From Methanobrevibacter sp. (lineage in GTDB: Archaea; Methanobacteriota; Methanobacteria; Methanobacteriales; Methanobacteriaceae): 8,104 nt of DNA. The translations under genes were made by a program, and so were the position numbers. A model generated the notes under the pieces. That model searched no databases and had not been told where the DNA came from. It saw only the letters and a list, made by a program, of their open reading frames with translations. The stretch lies in the NCBI GenBank assembly GCA_021442885.1, contig JABUVA010000023.1, positions 1 to 8,104 of the forward strand. The letters run 5' to 3'. Positions 1-5,233 of this stretch are shown piece by piece (the first letter of the stretch is position 1; each line of letters begins with the position of its first letter).

Positions 1-800
1 AGTTGGGGTTTTTCTATTAAAGTACCAATTAATTTAGATCCAATTATTGATTCAAGTTTTACCTTTAGATTTTCAGATTTTCCAGAATCTATAAACATTA
101 CTGTTATTATATCTGGATTTGTTGAATCTCTAAATTTATCTAACATTTCAAGTTTTCTAATGTCTTTATAATCACCTATCTCAATATCTTCTTTATCAAT
201 ATATTTGATTACTTCATTTTCCATTTGGTTTTTTGTTAAAATGAAATTTTCATTATCTCCTTCTGTTAATAGCTCGAATAATAAACCTTTATCATGATCT
301 ATAAAACTATAAAACATTAATCTTTCATCATAAATCCCATACTTTTTTGCAATTTCTATATTATCCACTTCTATTATAGCTTGGTCTAAATCCCTAAATG
401 ACTGATTTTTTATCATTTTTAGAGAATTATTCCCGGTTTCTTTTAAATATCTTTTAAAAGCCCTATTAAGAGTTACATCATTTATGATTTCTAAAGCTAG
501 GAGTTTTTCTTCTAAATCTTTTAATTCCTTATCAGATATTACTAGTTTTGACTTTATATTATCGATAAAGCTATTTACTCTGTAATGATCAATATTAATA
601 CTATCTTTTTGTTTATTTTGTCTTGCTAGACTATTACAGATTAATTTATGTGTTTTTTTAGTAATATTTCTTGGTTTTAAAAGACCTATTTCTAAATCTT
701 TATATACCTTGTTTACAATTTTTATTGATTCATCTGCAGGTAGATTTACAGATTTTGTATTTCTTGTTATTTTTTCATATACTTCGTCATAATTATACAT
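1..800 (-). CDS. Unrecognised hypothetical protein, 3' end cut by the window edge
   Basis: An open minus-strand frame runs without a stop from an ATG at 800-798 to the left edge, giving 266 codons. The start is supported by a GTGAT ribosome binding site at 805-809, four bases upstream of the ATG. The protein begins MYNYDEVYEKITRNTKSVNL. Residues 1-110 or so are charged and look helical. From about residue 145 the pattern changes to alternating hydrophobic strands and helices (YSFIDHDKGLLFELLTEGD near 164-182, then ITVMFIDSG near 232-240), which suggests a separate alpha/beta domain continuing out of the window. There is no signal peptide, membrane segment or cysteine motif in the visible part; the only cysteine is near residue 55. 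I do not recognise the family and assign no function. It is divergent from the DUF3795-panE pair, so it is probably its own transcription unit. Confidence 0.8.
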   Translation of the reverse strand, partial: MYNYDEVYEKITRNTKSVNLPADESIKIVNKVYKDLEIGLLKPRNITKKTHKLICNSLARQNKQKDSINIDHYRVNSFIDNIKSKLVISDKELKDLEEKLLALEIINDVTLNRAFKRYLKETGNNSLKMIKNQSFRDLDQAIIEVDNIEIAKKYGIYDERLMFYSFIDHDKGLLFELLTEGDNENFILTKNQMENEVIKYIDKEDIEIGDYKDIRKLEMLDKFRDSTNPDIITVMFIDSGKSENLKVKLESIIGSKLIGTLIEKPQ

Positions 801-1012
801 TTTTATCACTTTTTAAGCTTTTTTGTATAGTTCATTTCTAAATATTTCCTTAAACTACAAATCACTTCTTAGATATTTTATGTATAATAGCTAAATGGTT
901 TAAACTAAATATCAATATCTATAAATTGTTTTTATATCTATATAAAGAATTTTCTAGAGCATTTGAAAACTAAAACATATATAATCTTTTCTAATTGCAA
1001 AATATTGCTTTT

Positions 1013-1035
1013 AAATCAAAAAATTGTTTTGATTT
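1013..1035. repeat. Inverted repeat upstream of the DUF3795 gene
   Basis: AAATCAAAA (1013-1021) and TTTTGATTT (1027-1035) are perfect inverted arms of nine bases around a five-base spacer. It lies in a divergent promoter region, just downstream of a TATA-like string at 978-985, where an operator could sit. It contains only two G:C pairs and could be a chance product of base composition. Confidence 0.4.
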
Positions 1036-1079
1036 CAATAACTAAAACACCAGTAATAATAATTTAAAAAACTTAATAG

Positions 1080-1087
1080 TATATAAA
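1080..1087 (+). promoter_or_regulatory. Candidate TATA box for the DUF3795-panE unit
   Basis: TATATAAA is centred about 26-27 bases before the ATG at 1110, the usual archaeal distance from TATA box to transcription start. No Shine-Dalgarno-like sequence lies in front of the ATGs at 1104 or 1110. Together these fit a leaderless or nearly leaderless transcript. The surrounding AT-richness keeps confidence modest. Confidence 0.4.
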
Positions 1088-1103
1088 AAACATATTGTTT
1101 TAT

Positions 1104-1505
1104 ATGAAAATGCCAAATGAAATTGATGTAGAACTTTTTGCACCATGTGGAATTAACTGTATTAGTTGTGAGAAATTTCAAAACCCTTGTGTAGGTTGTT
1201 TAAAAGGAGATTCAGGTAAAACAAAAGCTTCTCTTAAATGTAAGATTAAAGCTTGTTTAGATAAAAAGAAAGTGAAATATTGTGGTCGTTGCTCTGAATT
1301 TCCATGTACATTAATTAAAAAACACAACAAAAAATCTATTAAACGATTTGATTTAAACACTCAAGAAAGTGCAAAGAGAATACAATACATGGGGATTAAT
1401 AAAATTAATAAAGAGGATATGGACAAATATACCTGTGAATGTGGCGGTATTATTCATTATCAAACTAATAAGTGTTCTGAATGTGGAAAGGAGTTAGAAG
1501 AATGA
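1104..1505 (+). CDS. DUF3795-type cysteine-rich protein with C-terminal zinc ribbon
   Basis: A small cytosolic protein of 133 residues with 14 cysteines. The N-terminal half has the typical DUF3795 pattern: an APCGINC box at about 13-19, Cys22, a CVGC pair (29-32), Cys46 and Cys51, then CGRCSEFPC (60-68). The C-terminus adds a CEC...CSEC zinc ribbon (111-127). Clustered cysteines of this kind suggest metal or iron-sulfur binding; the biochemical role of the family is not established. Its stop overlaps the start of panE in an ATGA (1502-1505), so the two are probably co-translated. Start choice: the frame also opens at a TTG (1095), but ATG at 1104 or 1110 is more likely. The 1110 start would fit leaderless transcription from the TATA box at 1080-1087 and give 131 residues. 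Confidence 0.85.
   Translation: MKMPNEIDVELFAPCGINCISCEKFQNPCVGCLKGDSGKTKASLKCKIKACLDKKKVKYCGRCSEFPCTLIKKHNKKSIKRFDLNTQESAKRIQYMGINKINKEDMDKYTCECGGIIHYQTNKCSECGKELEE
1489..1493 (+). promoter_or_regulatory. Ribosome binding site that fixes the panE start
   Basis: AGGAG lies eight bases before the ATG at 1502, inside the end of the DUF3795 gene. It supports 1502 rather than the in-frame ATG at 1481, which would add seven residues (MWKGVRR) ahead of the Rossmann strand. Confidence 0.75.
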
Positions 1506-2452
1506 ATATTCTAATTGAAGGATCAGGTGCCGTTGGAATTGGTTTAGGTTGTTCTATGATTAATTCTGGATTTAATGTATCTTTTTATGCTTCAGAAAAA
1601 ACCGCTGAAGCAATGAAAGAAGGTATTGAGCGAACTGGAATATTAAAACATTTAAAAGCAACTCCTGATATGTATAAAGTTTATACTAGTTATGCTGATA
1701 TACCTAGTGATGAATTTGACTATGTTTTTGTTACAAGTAAAACAATAGCTAATGAGGATATTAGTAAAAAGCTAAATGAAAACTCTAGAATACTTAAAAA
1801 TGATTATAACATTATTATTTTCCAGAATGGTTTTGGAAATGATGAGTTTTATTTAAATTATTTTCCTAAAGAACATGTTTTTTGTGCACGTGTCATAACT
1901 GGCTTTACAAGACCTAAAAGAAATATTAGTGAAGTTACAGTTTATACAGAACCAATTTTACTTGGTTCACTTCAAGGTGTTGATGCTAGTTTTTTAGAAA
2001 TTATTGCAAATGCAATTACTGAATCTGGAATTCCAAGTGAAGTAACTGATAAATTATCTGAATATTTATGGGCTAAAATGCTTTATAATTGTGCATTAAA
2101 TCCTTTAAGTACTGTTCTTGGTGTTAATTATGGAAAATTAACAGAAAATCAATATTCTAAAGATATTATGAATAGAATTATTGAAGAAATCTTTAATGTA
2201 ATAAATGCTAGTGGTTATAAAACATTATGGGATTCAGCTGAAGAGTATAAGAAAGTTTTCTATTCTAAGTTAGTCCCAGATACTTATAATCATTACTCTT
2301 CAACTTACCAGGACTTAATGAAGAAAAATAAAACTGAAATTGATAGCTTAAATGGTAAGGTTATAGCTATTGGTGAGAAGTATGATGTTGATGTAAGTGT
2401 TAATCGTACATTATATAATATGATTAAGTCTATTGAAAGTAGTTATTTATGA
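1502..2452 (+). CDS. panE: 2-dehydropantoate 2-reductase (ketopantoate reductase)
   Basis: Reduces 2-dehydropantoate to pantoate with NAD(P)H, a step towards coenzyme A, in the cytoplasm. The 316-residue length fits the ApbA/PanE family. Visible landmarks, in order: the nucleotide-binding loop GSGAVGIGLG at 7-16, at the start of the N-terminal Rossmann domain; the QNGFGN loop at 108-113, whose Asn109 matches the substrate-binding Asn of the family; LWAKMLYNCALNPL at 189-202 with the catalytic Lys192 and the conserved Asn196 and Asn200; and SSTYQD...TEIDSLNG at 266-285, with Glu279 matching the family's active-site glutamate. All key residues are present, so the enzyme should be active. In archaea, pantoate then goes through pantoate kinase and phosphopantothenate synthetase; neither gene is in this window. 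It is coupled to the upstream DUF3795 gene by an ATGA overlap, and its last ten bases overlap the convergent zinc-ribbon gene. A related 2-hydroxyacid specificity cannot be fully excluded from sequence alone. Confidence 0.93.
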   Translation: MNILIEGSGAVGIGLGCSMINSGFNVSFYASEKTAEAMKEGIERTGILKHLKATPDMYKVYTSYADIPSDEFDYVFVTSKTIANEDISKKLNENSRILKNDYNIIIFQNGFGNDEFYLNYFPKEHVFCARVITGFTRPKRNISEVTVYTEPILLGSLQGVDASFLEIIANAITESGIPSEVTDKLSEYLWAKMLYNCALNPLSTVLGVNYGKLTENQYSKDIMNRIIEEIFNVINASGYKTLWDSAEEYKKVFYSKLVPDTYNHYSSTYQDLMKKNKTEIDSLNGKVIAIGEKYDVDVSVNRTLYNMIKSIESSYL

Positions 2453-2655
2453 GATTCATTTAAATCTTCTAATAGTTCGATTATTCTATTATTTTGAGCT
2501 ATTATTATATCTATTTTAGATTGATTAAATTCTTCTCTTTTTCTTTTTCTTGAATAATCTCCTATTCTTCTATTTCTAATTAGAGGTGTTCCACATTCTG
2601 TACAATATTTATCATATCCTCCATAATACTCTCTTTTACAGTTAGGGCATATCAT
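2443..2655 (-). CDS. Small zinc-ribbon protein
   Basis: A 70-residue basic protein with one N-terminal zinc ribbon: CPNC at 3-6 and CTEC at 18-21, separated by a short tyrosine-rich loop (REYYGGYDKY). A basic stretch follows (RNRRIGDYSRKRKREE), then a C-terminal helix (IIIAQNNRIIELLEDLN) that could be a short coiled coil for pairing. There is no membrane segment. Such proteins often bind nucleic acid or act as adaptors, but the partner cannot be told here. Start: ATG at 2655-2653 is preferred because GGATGTGA (2661-2668) then serves as the ribosome binding site with five-base spacing; the GTG at 2664, three codons upstream, falls inside that site. It is divergent from SseB-like 1 and overlaps the end of panE by ten bases. 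Confidence 0.75.
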   Translation of the reverse strand: MICPNCKREYYGGYDKYCTECGTPLIRNRRIGDYSRKRKREEFNQSKIDIIIAQNNRIIELLEDLNESHK

Positions 2656-2691
2656 AATTTTCACATCCTATAAAAATATAAGTTAATATTA

Positions 2692-2699
2692 TATATAAA
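2692..2699 (-). promoter_or_regulatory. Candidate TATA box of the small zinc-ribbon gene
   Basis: On the minus strand this reads TTTATATA. A start of transcription about 26 bases downstream would fall near 2669, just before the GGATGTGA ribosome binding site, leaving a leader of roughly 14 bases. The spacing fits well. The same AT-rich stretch could also serve the divergent plus-strand gene, because it is nearly palindromic. Confidence 0.45.
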
Positions 2700-2707
2700 T
2701 CTTGTGT
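2699..2707. repeat. ATCTTGTGT motif, copy 1
   Basis: This 9-base string recurs exactly at 4350-4358, in the other intergenic region between a zinc-ribbon gene and an SseB-like gene. On the minus strand (ACACAAGAT) each copy lies directly upstream of the TATA-like sequence of its zinc-ribbon gene. It may be a shared promoter element or a remnant of duplication. Confidence 0.4.
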
Positions 2708-2752
2708 TTATTTAATTTAATGTTAAATAATTATAAAAATATAAATAATAAA

Positions 2753-2759
2753 AGGAGAT
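2753..2759 (+). promoter_or_regulatory. Strong ribosome binding site of SseB-like 1
   Basis: AGGAGAT with its GGAG core five bases before the ATG at 2763. This is the best plus-strand Shine-Dalgarno match in the window and it fixes the start. Confidence 0.75.
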
Positions 2760-2762
2760 ACT

Positions 2763-3206
2763 ATGTCACAAGTCAATAATAAAGAACTATTAAAATTAAT
2801 AGATAAATTCGTAGAACTTGATGAAAAAGAAGATAAAGATTTAGAAGAATTATCTAAAATAGGACATCAATTAGATCATAAAATACTTGAATGTGAATTA
2901 ATAGCTATTGTAAATAATACTGAAGAATACAATGAAATCTTAAGATTAATCGTTGAAGATGAAAATAATAGCTATTTTATCCCTACTTTTACAGATATAG
3001 AAGAAGCTAAAAAAGGAGTAGAATCTTTAAGTTTAAATCAAAATCAATGGCCATATGAATTTGAAGTGTTTAGTGGTATTGATATTCTAGACATTGGAAT
3101 TGAAGATGAAGAATTTGTAGGTCTTGTAGTAAATCCATATAATACTGATTTTATATTTCCAAAAGAAGACCTAATAAGTGCAGCTAACTGTAATCATAAC
3201 CATTAA
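2763..3206 (+). CDS. SseB-like protein 1
   Basis: A 147-residue, strongly acidic cytosolic protein. Residues 1-45 are a charged helical region rich in Glu/Lys/Asp, possibly a coiled coil. The rest matches the SseB N-terminal domain pattern: a strand followed by SYFIPTFTDIEEAKKG at 70-85, a variable middle, then EEFVGLVVNP at 116-125. The family is named after E. coli SseB (enhanced serine sensitivity), whose molecular role is unclear, so no function is assigned. It is the first gene of a probable two-gene operon; SseB-like 2 begins ten bases after its stop. The C-terminus is unusual, ending in NCNHNH, a short Cys/His tail that the three paralogues here lack. It is divergent from the small zinc-ribbon gene, with about 107 bases between the starts. 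Confidence 0.8.
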   Translation: MSQVNNKELLKLIDKFVELDEKEDKDLEELSKIGHQLDHKILECELIAIVNNTEEYNEILRLIVEDENNSYFIPTFTDIEEAKKGVESLSLNQNQWPYEFEVFSGIDILDIGIEDEEFVGLVVNPYNTDFIFPKEDLISAANCNHNH

Positions 3207-3216
3207 AAGTGATTAG

Positions 3217-3657
3217 ATGAAACTTGAAGATTATGAAACATATAAAAAAGATAAAACAAAATCTTCTAAAAGTAAATTAAAAGATTTAATAAATACCTAC
3301 ATTGAAATTAACAATAAATTAACTAATGAAAACTCAATTGAATTATATGTTGTTAAGAAAAATATTAAAGAAACCTATCAAGAGGAAATTTATTTTTCAT
3401 TAATTGATGAAGGAGAAAAGCTTGTAAGGTTTAATGTTAATGAAAAATCAAAAGACTATTTTATTCCTATATTTACTGATATTGAAGAGTTTAATGAGGG
3501 TTTAGAAAAAATATCTAAATTATTTTTAGATAAACTTGAATTAAAAGAATTAGATCCTGAAGATATTAGAAAAATAGCTAGTGGTGATGAAAATTTTCAG
3601 GGAGTTATTATTAATCCTCATAGCCAAAACTTCTCATTTGACTTAGATAGTCTTTAA
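3217..3657 (+). CDS. SseB-like protein 2
   Basis: A 146-residue cytosolic protein, paralogous to its upstream neighbour. A lysine-rich, helical N-terminal part (1-55) leads into the SseB pattern: DYFIPIFTDIEEFNEG at 80-95 and ENFQGVIINPHSQNF at 125-139. The GxIINPxSQNF ending is shared with SseB-like 3 and not with 1 or 4, which hints that 2 and 3 are closest to each other. The start is supported by GTGAT at 3209-3213, although the spacing to the ATG is a tight three bases. The ten-base gap to the preceding gene implies one transcript. Its end faces the membrane zinc-ribbon gene across a short hairpin spacer. The family is recognised with fair confidence; the function is unknown. Confidence 0.8.
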   Translation: MKLEDYETYKKDKTKSSKSKLKDLINTYIEINNKLTNENSIELYVVKKNIKETYQEEIYFSLIDEGEKLVRFNVNEKSKDYFIPIFTDIEEFNEGLEKISKLFLDKLELKELDPEDIRKIASGDENFQGVIINPHSQNFSFDLDSL

Positions 3658-3668
3658 AAAAAATAAAT

Positions 3669-3700
3669 ACTAAATATTAGTCTTTACGACAATATTTAGT
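3669..3700 (-). terminator. Hairpin with T-run between convergent genes
   Basis: ACTAAATATT (3669-3678) and AATATTTAGT (3691-3700) are perfect ten-base inverted arms around a twelve-base loop. In the minus direction the hairpin is followed by a run of eight T (the complement of 3656-3663), as in a terminator for the membrane zinc-ribbon gene, whose TAA lies in the arm. In the plus direction no T-run follows. The stem has only one G:C pair, so it is weak. Archaeal termination depends mainly on the T-run. Confidence 0.5.
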
Positions 3701-4295
3701 TATTAAGCCAGCTATAATCAGCCCATGTAACTGATTGGCCTTGATTATTTGTTACTTCTATCGTACATTTACTAATGTTATTAATTTTATTAGGTGATGT
3801 AGCTTGGATTATTACTTCCATAGTATTATCATCATTAATACTATTAAATTTTAATGAATCGGATTTTGTTAAAACTACATTTCCTGAACTATCATACCAT
3901 GTTGCTTTAGCATAATATGTTTTAGCTTCTTTTGGAGCATTTGTTAATGTAAATGAAATTTGATAGACAAATTCACCTGAAGAAGTGTTAAAAACTTTTT
4001 GATTAATATTTATTATACCTTCATTTCCAGGTTTTACAGCACCAATTTCTAAACTACTTACAGCAATAGCTACAATAGCAATAATAACAATTATAAGTAT
4101 TGCGATTACTATTGGATTTCTTAGAATAGATTTAGATGATAATGGACCACCTAATTTTTTAGATTTTGGTATTGATGAAATACCTCTATTTGATATAGGA
4201 TCTATCTTTTTTATATTATTTTCACGTGGTGCTCCACATTTTTTACAGAATTTGTAGTTTTCTTCGTTTTCACATCCACATTCTGGACATCTCAT
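3696..4295 (-). CDS. Membrane-anchored zinc-ribbon protein
   Basis: A 199-residue protein in three parts. Residues 1-25 form a zinc ribbon (CPECGCEN near 3-10 and CKKC at 17-20). Residues 26-60 are a basic, polar linker. About 61-80 is one strongly hydrophobic membrane helix (Ile/Val/Ala rich). Residues 85-199 are a beta-rich, Asn/Ser/Thr-rich domain resembling an Ig-like fold. Basic residues before the helix predict the zinc ribbon inside the cell and the beta domain outside. Zinc-ribbon-plus-one-helix proteins of this plan are common in Methanobacteriales, mostly without known function. The ATG at 4295 is fixed by a strong GAGGTGA site at 4302-4308. It is divergent from SseB-like 3 and convergent with SseB-like 2. 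It could take part in sensing or binding at the cell surface, but this is inference from architecture only. Confidence 0.82.
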   Translation of the reverse strand: MRCPECGCENEENYKFCKKCGAPRENNIKKIDPISNRGISSIPKSKKLGGPLSSKSILRNPIVIAILIIVIIAIVAIAVSSLEIGAVKPGNEGIININQKVFNTSSGEFVYQISFTLTNAPKEAKTYYAKATWYDSSGNVVLTKSDSLKFNSINDDNTMEVIIQATSPNKINNISKCTIEVTNNQGQSVTWADYSWLNN

Positions 4296-4349
4296 TGGTT
4301 TTCACCTCTCATTATATATTTATTTTACATTACAAAATATAAATATTTT

Positions 4350-4358
4350 ATCTTGTGT
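4350..4358. repeat. ATCTTGTGT motif, copy 2
   Basis: An exact match to 2699-2707 in the equivalent divergent promoter of the other module. On the minus strand it sits just upstream of a TATA-like TTTATATT in front of the membrane zinc-ribbon gene. The chance of one such nine-base match within this AT-rich window is not negligible; the matching position is what makes it notable. Confidence 0.4.
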
Positions 4359-4375
4359 ATTAAAAATAGATAAGC

Positions 4376-4384
4376 TTATATATA
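4376..4384 (+). promoter_or_regulatory. Candidate TATA box of the SseB-like 3-4 unit
   Basis: TTATATATA lies about 80 bases before the ATG at 4458, predicting transcription from around 4406 and a leader of about 50 bases. A near-palindrome (4409-4429) begins right at that predicted start. Confidence 0.45.
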
Positions 4385-4408
4385 ATATATTATAAAATAT
4401 GTATAACT

Positions 4409-4429
4409 GATAGGTACATTGTATCTATC
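4409..4429. promoter_or_regulatory. Near-perfect palindrome at the predicted transcription start
   Basis: GATAGGTAC (4409-4417) and GTATCTATC (4421-4429) pair at eight of nine positions, with a G-T at the ninth, around a three-base ATT spacer. It lies just downstream of the TATA box at 4376-4384, where a bound repressor would block transcription. It could equally be a small hairpin in the leader RNA. It has more G and C than the surrounding DNA, which makes chance less likely than for other AT-only repeats here. Confidence 0.45.
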
Positions 4430-4457
4430 TAGAAAAAAATAGGTAAGAAAGATTGCT

Positions 4458-4886
4458 ATGAAAAATAACAAACTTAGAAAATATGTTGAAAAATACGAAA
4501 AATCCATAGAGGAATATGGAAACAAGTTAGATTTAATAATAGACAATATAAATAAATCATTATTTAATGAAAAGTTAATAACAGTAAAATCAAAAATAAA
4601 TGCACAAGAAACCATAGTAAGAATAATAGAAAACCAAATGACAAATAGCTATTTAATACCAGTCTTTACAGACCTAAAAGAATTTAATAAACTAAAAGAA
4701 GAAATAGATTTTGAACAAGAAGGATCAACATTAAGTCCTTACATCACAGATATCCACGAATTCATAGAAATAGGATTAACAGATCCTAAATTTGAAGGAA
4801 TAATAATAAATCCATCATCACAAAATTTCAGAATTGAAATAAATTCAGTTATTGAATATAATAGCAAATATTTAAAAGAACAATAA
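4458..4886 (+). CDS. SseB-like protein 3
   Basis: A 142-residue cytosolic protein of the same plan as SseB-like 1 and 2. A Lys/Glu-rich helical N-terminus (1-45, probable coiled coil) is followed by NSYLIPVFTDLKEFNKLK at 63-80 and DPKFEGIIINPSSQNF at 109-124. Codon use is distinctive: 17 of 21 isoleucines are ATA, against 4 of 15 in SseB-like 2. That may mean a separate history or simply greater A-richness. No good Shine-Dalgarno precedes the ATG, in contrast to the other three SseB-like genes, so its start is less certain, although the first residues align in type with the paralogues. A probable leader of about 50 bases contains a near-palindrome. SseB-like 4 follows after 26 bases in the same operon. 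Function unknown. Confidence 0.78.
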   Translation: MKNNKLRKYVEKYEKSIEEYGNKLDLIIDNINKSLFNEKLITVKSKINAQETIVRIIENQMTNSYLIPVFTDLKEFNKLKEEIDFEQEGSTLSPYITDIHEFIEIGLTDPKFEGIIINPSSQNFRIEINSVIEYNSKYLKEQ

Positions 4887-4912
4887 CTAATAAATAAATA
4901 TAGTGATTATAA

Positions 4913-5233
4913 ATGGAAATTAATAACGAAGACTTTAAAGAAATAACATTATTTTGCCCAACATATCCAGCTGGAGAAGATATGAACTTTGTAGCATTTG
5001 GAACTAGTGAAGACTTTAAAATCCCTGTTTTTACAAACCATGAAAGCTATAAAAAAGGATTTGAATATTTAAAATTAGATCAACAAGACCAAGAATACAA
5101 CCTTTATACAACACATATGAACTTCTTTATTCAACTAGCTGCAAATGACCCCGGATTTAGTGGTTTGATTGTAAACCTTCCTGAAGATAAAATCATTCTT
5201 GATAAAGAAAAATTATTGAGTTTTATTGATTAG
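4913..5233 (+). CDS. Short SseB-like protein 4
   Basis: At 106 residues this is the shortest of the four paralogues, because it lacks most of their charged helical N-terminal region. The core motifs remain: EDFKIPVFTNHESYKKGF at 33-50 and NDPGFSGLIVN at 78-88. The usual NP at the end of the second motif is replaced by NLP. The start is supported by GTGAT at 4903-4907 with five-base spacing. It lies 26 bases after SseB-like 3, so they are probably co-transcribed. The final eleven bases overlap the convergent helicase gene and no terminator is visible between them. It may work with SseB-like 3, for example as a partner subunit, but this is only suggested by gene order. Confidence 0.75.
   Translation: MEINNEDFKEITLFCPTYPAGEDMNFVAFGTSEDFKIPVFTNHESYKKGFEYLKLDQQDQEYNLYTTHMNFFIQLAANDPGFSGLIVNLPEDKIILDKEKLLSFID

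Larger units (their letters stand above)
801..1103. other. Divergent intergenic region with candidate promoters
   Basis: About 300 bases separate the minus-strand gene starting at 800 from the plus-strand gene starting at 1104. I see no convincing open reading frame and no RNA gene. It holds the GTGAT site of the left gene (805-809), several TATA-like strings (around 928-946, 978-985 and 1080-1087) and an inverted repeat at 1013-1035. The sequence is so AT-rich that any single TATA match is weak evidence. Confidence 0.6.

Noticed and set aside
1178..1360. 60-codon minus-strand frame
   Set aside because: It lies wholly inside the DUF3795 gene on the opposite strand, whose cysteine pattern is clearly the coding one.
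1481..1501. Earlier panE start at 1481
   Set aside because: It would add MWKGVRR before the nucleotide-binding strand and place the AGGAG site inside the gene; 1502 has proper spacing and the typical ATGA overlap.
4376..4615. 79-codon minus-strand frame rich in Phe/Tyr/Ile that looks like a membrane protein
   Set aside because: It is the complement of the lysine-rich start of SseB-like 3 and its A-rich promoter; hydrophobicity is expected from reading poly-A-rich DNA backwards.
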